Shown: piece after piece, positions 44,305-52,690 of the stretch
Layout: each line of letters starts with the position of its first letter
How positions within the stretch are numbered: the first letter of the stretch is position 1
Assembly (NCBI GenBank): GCA_910575775.1
Contig: CAJTEY010000003.1
Coordinates: forward strand, 148,927-212,926
Origin: Lachnospiraceae bacterium
Lineage (GTDB): Bacteria > Bacillota > Clostridia > Lachnospirales > Lachnospiraceae
Direction: 5' to 3'
DNA length: 64,000 bases
Translations under genes and position numbers: made by a program
The notes under the pieces: model-generated
Told to the model about the DNA's origin: nothing
Database searches by the model: none
Seen by the model: only the letters and a program-made list of their open reading frames with translations

Positions 44305-45699
44305 CTAAATTACTGCAATCTGCTTTTTGTATGTTTTCCTGACCATGAACACTCCGATTAAAAACCGGAGGATTTCCATGATTGGGAACGCCAGCCACAC
44401 TAAGACCACGCTGCCCGATAAAGATAACAGCCATGCGGAAAGCAGCAGGAATACCGCCTGTAACACCGCAATGAGAAAGCTGTCCGTCCCACGCCCCAAC
44501 GCCTGCAGGAAACCGGTAAGTATCTGCGTTGTCGTTGTGAGAAGGAGCGATGCCGCAATGATCCTGAGCGCAGGAATCCCTATTTCAAGAACCGCCTCCG
44601 ATGCATCAAACATGGCAAGCAGAAGCTGCGGCACTGCCAGAAAGACAAGGGTTCCGAAAAACGCAATAACAAGGTTTACCAGGATACTCTTTTTCAGGGT
44701 TTCCATAATCCGTTCTTTGTTCCCCGCCCCGAAATTATAGGCGATGATGGATATGCCTGCCGTACTCATCCCGCCGGCCGGCATAATGACAAAACTCTGG
44801 AGCCGGATATAGATCACATAAATTCCAGGGGCTACCGAGGACAATGACAGAAGGATATTATTCATGCCAAATGCAAGGACGGATATAAGGCACTGTGACA
44901 GCGCCACGGGAACCCCGACTTTTATGATCTCCGCAATCATGCTTCCATCCGGCAGAAATCCTTTTCTCTCGAAACGGACTTCTTTGTTGAAATGTAAATT
45001 CATCCAGAAACCCACTGCCGCCGCTACGGCCTGCGCGATCACAGTAGCATATGCCGCTCCTGCGATTCCCATGGCAGGAAGCCCAAACCATCCAAAGATC
45101 ATGACAGGGTCAAGCACAATATTTACCACCGCCCCCGCCAGCATGGAAACCATGGTGAGATTCGCCTTTCCAGTCGCCGACAAAAGCCTCTCCATCATGA
45201 CCTGGTGCAGGGCTGCAAAGGCCAGCACACTGATGATCTCGCTGTAGGAAATACTCATCTCCAGCACTTCTTCAATATCCGTCTGCATACGGTAAAACGG
45301 CTCCATGGCAAACAGTCCTATAAATACAAAGGCAATGGATACAAGCCATATCAGCAGCATACCGTTTCCCGCCGCACGGTTTACCCCCTGTTTATCCCCT
45401 TCTCCAAGTTTTTTTGACAATACGGAATTAACGCCCACGCCAAGCCCAATCCCAATGCCGACAGCCAGATACTGGACGGGCATACAAAGGGAGATTGCCG
45501 TTAATGCAGAATCGCCAAGCCTTGCCACATACATACTGTCCACAAGCCCATACAAAACCTGCACAAGCATGGAGATGATCAGCGGCAGGGACATCTTCCT
45601 TAAAAGTTTTCCTATGGGAAGCGTCCCCATCTCATTTTCCGCTGCGGTTTCATCTCCGGCATTTCTGCTTAATTCCGCAGTTACTGTTTTTTCTGCCAT
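44305..45699 (-). CDS. MATE-family efflux transporter
   Basis: The 464-residue protein has twelve helices in two homologous halves, with PLIISMLVQVLYGLVDSMYV at the start and GAGNKERI near residue 325, typical of the DinF/NorM-like MATE family. It expels drugs or metabolites using Na+ or H+ flux. It is divergent from a TetR gene that probably represses it. Confidence 0.9.
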   Translation of the reverse strand: MAEKTVTAELSRNAGDETAAENEMGTLPIGKLLRKMSLPLIISMLVQVLYGLVDSMYVARLGDSALTAISLCMPVQYLAVGIGIGLGVGVNSVLSKKLGEGDKQGVNRAAGNGMLLIWLVSIAFVFIGLFAMEPFYRMQTDIEEVLEMSISYSEIISVLAFAALHQVMMERLLSATGKANLTMVSMLAGAVVNIVLDPVMIFGWFGLPAMGIAGAAYATVIAQAVAAAVGFWMNLHFNKEVRFERKGFLPDGSMIAEIIKVGVPVALSQCLISVLAFGMNNILLSLSSVAPGIYVIYIRLQSFVIMPAGGMSTAGISIIAYNFGAGNKERIMETLKKSILVNLVIAFFGTLVFLAVPQLLLAMFDASEAVLEIGIPALRIIAASLLLTTTTQILTGFLQALGRGTDSFLIAVLQAVFLLLSAWLLSLSGSVVLVWLAFPIMEILRFLIGVFMVRKTYKKQIAVI

Positions 45700-45749
45700 A
45701 TATAGACCTCCTTGACTTTTTTATTTATCTGTGATATTCTTATATTATT

Positions 45750-45761
45750 CAACTCAAGTTG
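45750..45761. promoter_or_regulatory. Candidate TetR operator between MATE and tetR
   Basis: A palindrome CAACT-CA-AGTTG lies in the 187-base gap between the divergent genes, about 50 bases from the MATE start. The position suits autoregulation of both genes by the TetR protein. The site is short and the assignment is inferred. Confidence 0.4.
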
Positions 45762-45886
45762 CTTATCTCTGTACAGTTTATTATATCCGTATCGGGAAGC
45801 AAAAACAATGGACGCTTTTTCTGATATAGTGAGTTATGCCACGCTTCCCGCAAAAAGGTTGCACAAATCCCAAGGAGGTAATGAAA

Positions 45887-46471
45887 ATGCTGATCAACGG
45901 CACAGAAGATTTGAGGGTACAGAAAACAATAGACGCCATACAGAAAACGTTTGAAGATATGATCTGTGAAATGGATTATGAAAAGATTACGGTCAAAGAA
46001 CTCTGCGAAAGGGCGCGGATCAATAAAAAAACTTTTTACCGGTATTATTCCGTCCTTGACGACCTGCTCGCCGAGCTGCAGGGGGTAATGATAGAAGAAT
46101 ATCTGGAACGGATCAAAAACTACCGGATACCGGAAGACCTGGATAAGATCAACCGTGAATTTTTTCTCTATTCCGCAGAAAAAGGGTCTGTATACGAAAA
46201 AATCACCTGCAGCGGAAATTATGGATATATCCGAAGCAGGATGATCAGCGATGTGATGAATTCCACCTGGAAAAGCTCCGCATGGCTCCAGCTTCTGGAA
46301 CCACCGAAGCAAAATATCCTGCTGCATTTCATCCAGACCTCCACTGTGGAAATGTATAGCCAGTGGGTAGCGGATGGGAAAAAAATCCCCCTGGAAGAAA
46401 TGATAAAAATATCAAACCAGCTTCTATGTGCCGGTGTAAACGGCTTCATGGAATACAATGCCCCAATCTGA
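45887..46471 (+). CDS. TetR/AcrR-family regulator
   Basis: The roughly 194-residue protein has an N-terminal helix-turn-helix (ITVKELCERARINKKTFYRYY) and a C-terminal TetR_C-like ligand domain. AAGGAGG precedes ATG 45887 at normal distance; earlier ATGs lie within the ribosome site. It is divergent from the MATE pump gene. Confidence 0.9.
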   Translation: MLINGTEDLRVQKTIDAIQKTFEDMICEMDYEKITVKELCERARINKKTFYRYYSVLDDLLAELQGVMIEEYLERIKNYRIPEDLDKINREFFLYSAEKGSVYEKITCSGNYGYIRSRMISDVMNSTWKSSAWLQLLEPPKQNILLHFIQTSTVEMYSQWVADGKKIPLEEMIKISNQLLCAGVNGFMEYNAPI

Positions 46472-47155
46472 TAAACATTTTGATTTTGCCTTTGGGGGGT
46501 TCAAATTTTTAGAAATTTTCCGGCGTTGTGGCAAGCACGCTCTCCTGCCTGTTCCGGGCTGTTTACCCTTGCATACACTGCAATGTTCACTGTTTCCATC
46601 TCCCTGTCCTATAAATTTCTACTGCTTAATCCCACAGGAATGCGGCGGAACACAATCCCCCCGCCGCATGGTTTCTGTGATTAAGTCTTACTGCCATAAT
46701 CCTTCACTTCTTAAAAAGTGTTCTGCCCCTCTTCGCACCTGCCCACCACGGACAGGCTGTACCCCGGCTTTCCCGCTCGGCTCCTTAGACGCGATCTTTT
46801 TTACAACCAACAAATGGCTGCAGGAGTGTCTTAGCGCCTCGGTTACGGCTCCTTAAATGGCTAATGTATCTGGACTGCTGGATATGGCTGGCATGGCGCA
46901 CCGTGATTCCTGCACATGCTCTCGGAAGCCCTGCTCCCGGCATTTGTCAAAGGTCTGTAGAGAGGCTTTCCCGGAAGAGACCATCTGCCCGGAAAATATC
47001 CTCTCATAAGGTACTCACACTCAGATGCGTTTTGCACACCCTGAAAGTGAAAAAATTTTTTATATTTCATTTTGGAAAAGTCCATAGTATAATGTCATTA
47101 GAATTGATGCAGAATATTACTATAATTGAAATTGGATGTTACGAAAGGAGTTTTT
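46472..47155. other. 684-base stretch without a recognisable gene
   Basis: Short open frames occur on both strands but none has a ribosome site and recognisable protein features together. The minus strand holds two similar GGAGCCG-centred segments near 46780 and 46850, which look like old mobile-element sequence. A TATAAT-like hexamer at 47088-47093 may belong to the promoter of the toxin-antitoxin pair. Confidence 0.4.
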
Positions 47156-47437
47156 ATGCAGACATTGATTAAACCATCTGCCGCCATCCGTCAGAACTAT
47201 ACTGACATCGCAAATCTTTGCAAGGAAACCGGGGAACCTGTTTTCCTGACTAAAAACGGAGAAGGCGATCTGGTTGTCATGGATATCGCCGTATATGACC
47301 AGCGGGAAAAACAGTTGGAATTGCGGGAGAAGCTGGTGGAGATTGAAGAACTGAGAAATGCCGGCATCCCGGACATTCCTGCCCGGACAGCATCCGCTAA
47401 TCTTCGTTCTCTGTTAAAGGAGCATTCCCATGTATAA
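47156..47437 (+). CDS. Phd/YefM-type antitoxin
   Basis: The 93-residue protein starts with the Phd-fold sequence IKPSAAIRQNYTDIANLCK and EPVFLTKNGEGDLVVMD, ending in a charged C-terminal helix that would neutralise the toxin. GAAAGGAG precedes ATG 47156. It overlaps the toxin gene by eight bases, as usual for these autoregulated pairs. Confidence 0.88.
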   Translation: MQTLIKPSAAIRQNYTDIANLCKETGEPVFLTKNGEGDLVVMDIAVYDQREKQLELREKLVEIEELRNAGIPDIPARTASANLRSLLKEHSHV

Positions 47438-47735
47438 AGTTGATATTTCCCCTGCCGCCAACGCTGTGCTGGAAGATTACAGTCTCCGCTGTGCCAGCGA
47501 CAATGGCGTAGAATGCGCGCTCCGGCTTCTGGACGCCTTTGATGAGAAGCTCGGTCATCTCGAAACCACCCCGATGATTGGATGCGCCAGATTAAAATAT
47601 ATTCCTTCCAAATACCGCGTGATTACTTTCTGGCCCCATTTATGGCTTGTATTTCAGGTTAAGGAAGAGGACAAATGCGTAAAAATCGAATATATCATTG
47701 ACGACAGGCAAAATTATGGCGCCTTCTTAAAATAG
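47430..47735 (+). CDS. RelE/ParE-family toxin
   Basis: The 101-residue toxin has the fold features DISPAANAVLEDYS, ARLKYIPSKYRVITFWPHLWLVFQV and a C-terminal strand IEYIIDDRQNY. It is full length, unlike the toxin remnant at 36975. An IS1182 element begins five bases after its stop, so any transcription downstream is blocked. Confidence 0.85.
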   Translation: MYKVDISPAANAVLEDYSLRCASDNGVECALRLLDAFDEKLGHLETTPMIGCARLKYIPSKYRVITFWPHLWLVFQVKEEDKCVKIEYIIDDRQNYGAFLK

Positions 47736-47739
47736 CAGG

Positions 47740-49544
47740 AAGGGGCTGTCGCATTAACGAATAAAAATTCGTGAAGCGACAGCTTCATTTTTGCTGTTTT
47801 TACATGTGATTTTAAGAAAAAGCCCCAGATCACTCTGTTATTCTATAAAAAGGGCATACTTTAATAAGCCATTTCCCATGGCTTGAAAGTTTGTTTTGAG
47901 ATGTTTAAAATTAAGCGCTTCTCATTGGAAACAAATGTGTTCCCGTCCTGCCTTTTTGAATCTTATTATGGAGCTTGTTTATATTCCTTGCCATAGCGAG
48001 CAGTATACTTTCCGCAAGCACATTTGGAGTTCCTTTGCTTACATATCTCCGAAACTGCATATCCTGTTTTAAATCCCCAAAAGAACCTTCTGCCTGTATG
48101 CTCCGGTTGATTCTGAATGCAATCCCTTCATCAGAAAGTATCCGTTCCAGATCTTCCTGCCTGTATTTCAGAAATGTCCTGGCAACCTGAAGTGTTTTCG
48201 TCCTTTCTTCCAACGGTATTTTACAATTATTGCCCTTGATACATTCACCTTTATACGGACATCCGCTACAATCCTCACATTTGTAAATCGTTTTTTCGCT
48301 TACATAACCGGTTTTGCTTTTGGAATGCCTGATATGGTCTGCATTCAGCCTTTTCGCATTCCGGCAAATATAGATATCCAATTGCGCATCATATTCCATA
48401 TTTTCTGTTTTTCCTATGTCATTCCTGTACTTACGTGTTTTTGAAATCCCATAGTTAGCGGGCTTTATATAAGAAAGCTGCCCGTTTGCTTCAACAAACA
48501 CATAGTTTTCTTCACTTTCATACCCGGCATCCGCAGTTATGTTTTCATATTTAAATTTCAGATGTTCTTCCGCATCTTTTAAAAAAGGAACCAATGTTGT
48601 TGTATCTGTTGGCTGTGGGCCTATGGTGAGCCATGTAATATATTCAGAGTCTACTCCATGCCGGAGGTTATATGCCGGTTTTAACTGTCCGTTACCCATG
48701 GCATCCTCTTTCATCCTCATAAAAGTGGCATCATGGTCTGTCTTGGAATAACTGTTCCGTCCGCCGCAGATATGTATTTGCTGATTATATTTTTTGAGCC
48801 GGCACAGATAGTCTTCGAGGGTTTCAATACTCTTTTGAAGCGGCGTTTTTCTTTTTCCAATGCCATAAACAATCTTTAAACCGTAGAGCTGTTCGCACTC
48901 CGCCACAAAATCAGCAAGTTTTATCAAAAGCTTTGTCTGATTTTGGGTTACGGCTTTCTTCCAGACAAAAGTGTATTTGTTTGCGGCCGCTTCGATTTTT
49001 GTGCCGTCAATGAAAATCGTTTCACCTGAAATTTCTCCCAAGTCAAAAAGCGCATTGGACATTTCTGCAAGGATCCGCTTAGAACAAGGTGCAGAATGAA
49101 TGCTCCGGAACCGTGCAGATGTTGCATGGTCAGGAGCAGGCGCGCCTTCTAAAAGAAACATGAAATTGATATCTCTTTTACAGTTAAGCTCCATGGAACG
49201 GGACGAATAATCCCCATTCATGTAGGAGTAAAGCACATTCTTCAGAAGTGTTCTTGGGGATACTGCATTTATTCTTTCGTAAGCAGAATATAAGTCAGTC
49301 AGATCCATCGCCTCCACAAACTGGCTTAGCAACCACACAGAATCATCTTCTGGAATGATTGTTTCAATATTTAGCGGAAGTTTTAATTGATATCCGCCTT
49401 GATTTAGACTATAATTTTTCTGTAAGTTAATGTGTTTGGTCATACATTAATTTTACACCAACTGCCGGATTCTTTCGAGGTCTGGCAGTTATTTTTCGCA
49501 TAGAAAAAGAGCTGCGCACTAATTACTTAGTGCGACAGCCCCTT
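47740..49544 (-). mobile_element. IS1182-family insertion sequence
   Basis: Terminal inverted repeats AAGGGGCTGTCGCAYTAA occur at 47740-47757 and 49527-49544 and bracket one transposase gene, giving about 1.8 kb. The left end also folds into a hairpin (GTCGC...GCGAC). No clear target duplication is seen at the outer edges. Both ends and the gene look intact. Confidence 0.88.
47911..49443 (-). CDS. IS1182-family transposase
   Basis: The 510-residue DDE transposase begins with a DUF772-like domain (NVLYSYMNGDYSSRSME). It carries IFIDGTKIEAAANKY and ITADAGYESEENY as probable catalytic acidic motifs, then a CSGCPYKGEC segment and EGSFGDLKQDMQFRRY near the C-terminus with the Glu. No frameshift is seen, so it is probably functional. 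Confidence 0.92.
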   Translation of the reverse strand: MTKHINLQKNYSLNQGGYQLKLPLNIETIIPEDDSVWLLSQFVEAMDLTDLYSAYERINAVSPRTLLKNVLYSYMNGDYSSRSMELNCKRDINFMFLLEGAPAPDHATSARFRSIHSAPCSKRILAEMSNALFDLGEISGETIFIDGTKIEAAANKYTFVWKKAVTQNQTKLLIKLADFVAECEQLYGLKIVYGIGKRKTPLQKSIETLEDYLCRLKKYNQQIHICGGRNSYSKTDHDATFMRMKEDAMGNGQLKPAYNLRHGVDSEYITWLTIGPQPTDTTTLVPFLKDAEEHLKFKYENITADAGYESEENYVFVEANGQLSYIKPANYGISKTRKYRNDIGKTENMEYDAQLDIYICRNAKRLNADHIRHSKSKTGYVSEKTIYKCEDCSGCPYKGECIKGNNCKIPLEERTKTLQVARTFLKYRQEDLERILSDEGIAFRINRSIQAEGSFGDLKQDMQFRRYVSKGTPNVLAESILLAMARNINKLHNKIQKGRTGTHLFPMRSA

Positions 49545-49869
49545 ACATGTTCATCTGCATTCCTTCCTCTGGTTCTTCACCGGGAATCTCTTCCCGCAAC
49601 TTTGCTACCTCATCCATCATATCGAAAACCTCTTTGTACGGATGGTAGTTTATTGCGCCGGTTTCATCAACCGATGCCGCAAACTTTCCATTTAAGTTTA
49701 AGTTCAAGGCTCCTCCTCTTATGCCGTCGACTTCAAACCCCCTGTTCTCTGCCAGTTCCGCTACTGCCAAAAAGAATGGATTCATCTCTTCTTTCAATCT
49801 GGTTTCCACCTCCTTCTCATTCTGAAAATATTCCCAAATCGTCCCCAAAACCGATTTTGGCTCGTGCAT
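49543..49869 (-). CDS. Hypothetical protein beside the IS element
   Basis: The roughly 108-residue protein has FFLAVAELAENRGFEVDGI and EVFDMMDEVAKLREEIPG. It is soluble, with mixed helix and strand. The start is unclear: a TTG at 49881 and ATG at 49869 both lack a good ribosome site. The stop overlaps the right end of the IS, so the original C-terminus may have been changed by the insertion. The family is not recognised. Confidence 0.45.
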   Translation of the reverse strand: MHEPKSVLGTIWEYFQNEKEVETRLKEEMNPFFLAVAELAENRGFEVDGIRGGALNLNLNGKFAASVDETGAINYHPYKEVFDMMDEVAKLREEIPGEEPEEGMQMNM

Positions 49870-49909
49870 GCCTTTGGGCAAGCACTATGCATCTATAAAA
49901 ACGGGCCAA

Positions 49910-49953
49910 AAAATAGGGCAAAAACTGGTCGATTTTCGCTCCAATTTTTGCCC
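49910..49953 (-). terminator. Terminator of the serine-recombinase cassette
   Basis: On the minus strand, arms GGGCAAAAA and TTTTTGCCC around a 20-base loop are followed by TATTTTTT. It lies past the recombinase and its small downstream ORF. Confidence 0.6.
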
Positions 49954-50029
49954 GGGGAACACAACATCTTGTGGTTTAGATCCCCCCTAATTCTTCTCTT
50001 TTCCACAATACTGCATCATTATTATTACC

Positions 50030-50161
50030 TCAACGTGTGTCGTTACCGCCTAATGAACACGTTTCGTCCACCACGTCATTCTCACATGAACACAAACTTA
50101 ATTCTGTGTCCACTTCCACAATTACAATTTTATCAACAACTTCTGCCAGCCTGCTCTCCAT
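50030..50161 (-). CDS. Small ORF downstream of the recombinase
   Basis: A 43-residue frame (MESRLAEVVDKIVIVEVDTE, then a Cys-containing tail) has an ATG at 50161, one base past the recombinase stop, and an AGAGGG nine bases upstream. The coupling suggests it is translated with the recombinase. No function is recognised. Confidence 0.35.
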   Translation of the reverse strand: MESRLAEVVDKIVIVEVDTELSLCSCENDVVDETCSLGGNDTR

Positions 50162-50162
50162 C

Positions 50163-51866
50163 TTATGACACCCTCTTTTCTTCATTTGACTTCTTTGCCT
50201 TTTCCTTAAACTGCTCCTTAGCATGTGGCACCGTTCCTGTTTGATTACCTTTTAACACAAAGGTCAGCTTGTAAGGATCGGGTATCCCGTTTTCCTCATA
50301 TCCTCCAACAATTACCCTGTCGATGATACTCTCAAAAACTACCCTGTCAAATTCATCAAGGACTTGTTCCTTTTCAAGTGTGTCACGAAGTTCTGACATC
50401 CGCCTGTTTATATCTTTCTGCGTGCAGATGCTGTCCTCAAGAAGTGCTTTTCTCTCAGACAGCTTATGAAGCTTTCTGGTGAAATCTACCATTTTTTCCT
50501 CATACACCTCTTTGGATATTGTACCATCGATCAGCATGTCTGTCATCCGCGATTTTTTTGATTCCAGTGAAGAAATATCCTTATCAATCTGCTGTTTCTT
50601 CCGTATATTTTCATCACTGTCAGCCGATTCCGCCACATATGACAATACCACATCCAGCACATCATCAAAATTGCCAGCCAGCAATTCAAAAGCATCAAGA
50701 AAAGCTCCCTCCAAAATTGCTTCATCAACAGCTTTACAGTTCGGACAGTTGTCAATGCCGTTCTTAGTGGCATTCATACACTGCCACACTGGTTTTTCAT
50801 AATCAGACCTGCTGTGTCTTGTCCTGCGTGTAAGTTTATGCCCGCAATAGGCACATTCACACATACTACTGAATGAATATTGGCGTGTATAACGTTCCCT
50901 GTTTCCAGTTGTTTCGACTACTTTATTTCGGGAACGCTTCATGCGTATTTCCTCCGCCTTATCCCATATTTCTCTTGAGACAATCGGCTCATGATGATCC
51001 CTGAGATAATACTGGTTTTCTTCCCCCATATTTGCAAGCCTGCGTTTGGAAATCGGATCTGTAGTAAATGTCTTTCCAAGAAGAATATCCCCTTTGTATT
51101 TTTCATTCTTAATCATCCCCATAACACCATGCGTATGCCAGCTTACTTCTCCTTTTTTATTCTTAATTCCAAGTTCCATTAACCGTTTTGCAATCGTGGT
51201 CGTTCCATAACCCTCCAGATACATATCATAAATCATACGGACAATCTCCGCTTCTTCCTCATTGACAGTTATACTCTTGTCCTCGGTATGATAATCATAT
51301 CCATAACAGCCATTGAAACCGATTAATTCGCCGCGCTTCATTTTCATCTGTAATCCCATCTTGACATTCTGTGAAAGCGACTCTACTTCCTGCTGTGCCA
51401 ATGAACTCATAATAGTCAATAACAGCTCGCCGTTCATATCAAGTGTATTGATATTTTCCTTCTCGAAAAATATGGCAATATTCCGGTCGCGGAGCATTCT
51501 CACATAATTCAGCGTATCTACCGTATTGCGGGCAAACCGTGAAATAGACTTTGTAAGTATCATATCTATTTCTCCATTGTAGCAATGGGCAATCATATCC
51601 TGAAACCCACTCCGCTTATCCGTCTTTGTTCCTGTGACCGCTTCATCCGCAAATATTCCTGCATTTACCCAATCTTTATTTGATGCTATCTTTTGTTCAT
51701 AATACAGTTTCTGTGATTCAAAGCTCCCCAACTGCTCATCATCATCGGTAGATACACGGCAGTATGCCGCCACCCTGATACGGTCAACCCTCAAAGCTCC
51801 CGTACTGCCCCTGTTCCTGCCATTCGGAACAATTTTTGTCTTTTGCAATACCTGCACTTCGCTCAT
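50163..51866 (-). CDS. Large serine recombinase
   Basis: The 567-residue protein has the resolvase domain with the nucleophile in AAYCRVSTDDDEQ and catalytic Arg residues in KSISRFARN. A recombinase domain (NEKYKGDILLGKTFTTD), a zinc ribbon (CAYCGHKL with later CMN and CPNC) and a C-terminal coiled coil follow. All parts are present, so it is probably active in excision or integration of the surrounding element. The start overlaps a small upstream ORF by four bases (ATGA). Confidence 0.92.
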   Translation of the reverse strand: MSEVQVLQKTKIVPNGRNRGSTGALRVDRIRVAAYCRVSTDDDEQLGSFESQKLYYEQKIASNKDWVNAGIFADEAVTGTKTDKRSGFQDMIAHCYNGEIDMILTKSISRFARNTVDTLNYVRMLRDRNIAIFFEKENINTLDMNGELLLTIMSSLAQQEVESLSQNVKMGLQMKMKRGELIGFNGCYGYDYHTEDKSITVNEEEAEIVRMIYDMYLEGYGTTTIAKRLMELGIKNKKGEVSWHTHGVMGMIKNEKYKGDILLGKTFTTDPISKRRLANMGEENQYYLRDHHEPIVSREIWDKAEEIRMKRSRNKVVETTGNRERYTRQYSFSSMCECAYCGHKLTRRTRHSRSDYEKPVWQCMNATKNGIDNCPNCKAVDEAILEGAFLDAFELLAGNFDDVLDVVLSYVAESADSDENIRKKQQIDKDISSLESKKSRMTDMLIDGTISKEVYEEKMVDFTRKLHKLSERKALLEDSICTQKDINRRMSELRDTLEKEQVLDEFDRVVFESIIDRVIVGGYEENGIPDPYKLTFVLKGNQTGTVPHAKEQFKEKAKKSNEEKRVS

Positions 51867-51961
51867 ACAATTCCTCCAATCTTTTCAATAATCTGCATAT
51901 TGATTTCTGTCAGTCCTATATGGAAAATGACAGTTGCAAAGGATTTTTCTTTTTGAAACAT
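51863..51961 (-). CDS. Small peptide translationally coupled to the recombinase
   Basis: A 32-residue frame (MFQKEKSFATVIFHIGLTEI ending KIGGIV) stops within the recombinase start codon (ATGA), and its end encodes the recombinase's GGAGG ribosome site. This arrangement strongly suggests coupled translation. The peptide family is not named. Confidence 0.45.
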   Translation of the reverse strand: MFQKEKSFATVIFHIGLTEINMQIIEKIGGIV

Positions 51962-52020
51962 CCTCTGTATGCTGCCATCATATACTCAAACTTAAATATT
52001 AACGAATGTACCGAAAAATT

Positions 52021-52170
52021 TTATGCTGCATCATCAGTATTTTCCACAATCAAAAATCTGTCCTTTAATTTCCCCTTTGTATATCGAAACTCTGCTTCTG
52101 TAATACTCCCTTTGCGGTAAATTTTACAAAGAATTGCTATACACTTTGCATACTCCATTTCCCTTGTCAT
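52021..52170 (-). CDS. Small SHOCT-like protein
   Basis: The 49-residue protein has ILCKIYRKGSITEAEFRYTK, a short helix-hairpin like the SHOCT motif (short C-terminal domain). GAGGAGG precedes ATG 52170. It lies just ahead of the recombinase genes, a placement common for such proteins in integrative elements. Confidence 0.55.
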   Translation of the reverse strand: MTREMEYAKCIAILCKIYRKGSITEAEFRYTKGKLKDRFLIVENTDDAA

Positions 52171-52210
52171 CCGACTCCTCCTCATTCTAATATTTTCACT
52201 ATCGACTTCT

Positions 52211-52525
52211 TTATTGATACATTGAATTTAACAAAATGAACATCTCTGGCAAAAGCGTTGACCCATTTGGCCTCCATTCGTATCCCATGCTGTCATTGCT
52301 GACCTTTAGCAACGATTTCTGTTTCAAAATCTGCCTGTGGGCTTCCCCTGCTCGGAATATTCCCACCCTTTCGGAAGTGTCTGCCTGCTCCTCTTTTCTG
52401 TAAAAGGTTCTTTGCAGGTCTGTTGGCATGAAGTACAGCTCATGAATCCGTTCTGGCGGATTATTTATCAATGTTCTTTTGCTGCTTCCAAAACCTTCTT
52501 CCAATTTTTTCATAATTCGACACAA
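52211..52525 (-). CDS. Hypothetical protein of the recombinase cassette
   Basis: The 104-residue frame contains LYFMPTDLQRTFYRKEEQAD, GIFRAGEAHRQILKQ and WRPNGSTLLPEMFILLNSMY, which read like real protein. It lies 40 bases before the SHOCT-like gene on the same strand. No ribosome site is convincing and the family is unknown. Confidence 0.35.
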   Translation of the reverse strand: MCRIMKKLEEGFGSSKRTLINNPPERIHELYFMPTDLQRTFYRKEEQADTSERVGIFRAGEAHRQILKQKSLLKVSNDSMGYEWRPNGSTLLPEMFILLNSMYQ

Positions 52526-52636
52526 GATTTATCCACAACATGATATAATTCTTTTGTAACCGCCTTGTCTGCCTGATGGCTTTAAGCGGCTTCGTTTTCA
52601 TGGATTTATGATACCAATACAGAGAGTAGAAAAACA

Positions 52637-52663
52637 TTGACGGAGACTTGACCATACATTGAC
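52637..52663 (+). promoter_or_regulatory. Three TTGAC direct repeats with 11-bp period
   Basis: TTGAC occurs at 52637, 52648 and 52659, exactly 11 bases apart, ending 28 bases before the start of the STAND gene. One-turn spacing fits protein binding on one face of the helix; one copy may act as a -35 box. Confidence 0.4.
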
Positions 52664-52690
52664 ATAAAAATTTTTAAGGGAGAAAATGAT

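Noticed and set aside
46458..46856. 132-codon plus-strand frame after tetR
   Set aside because: No ribosome site, it overlaps the end of tetR, and the composition is unlike a real protein.
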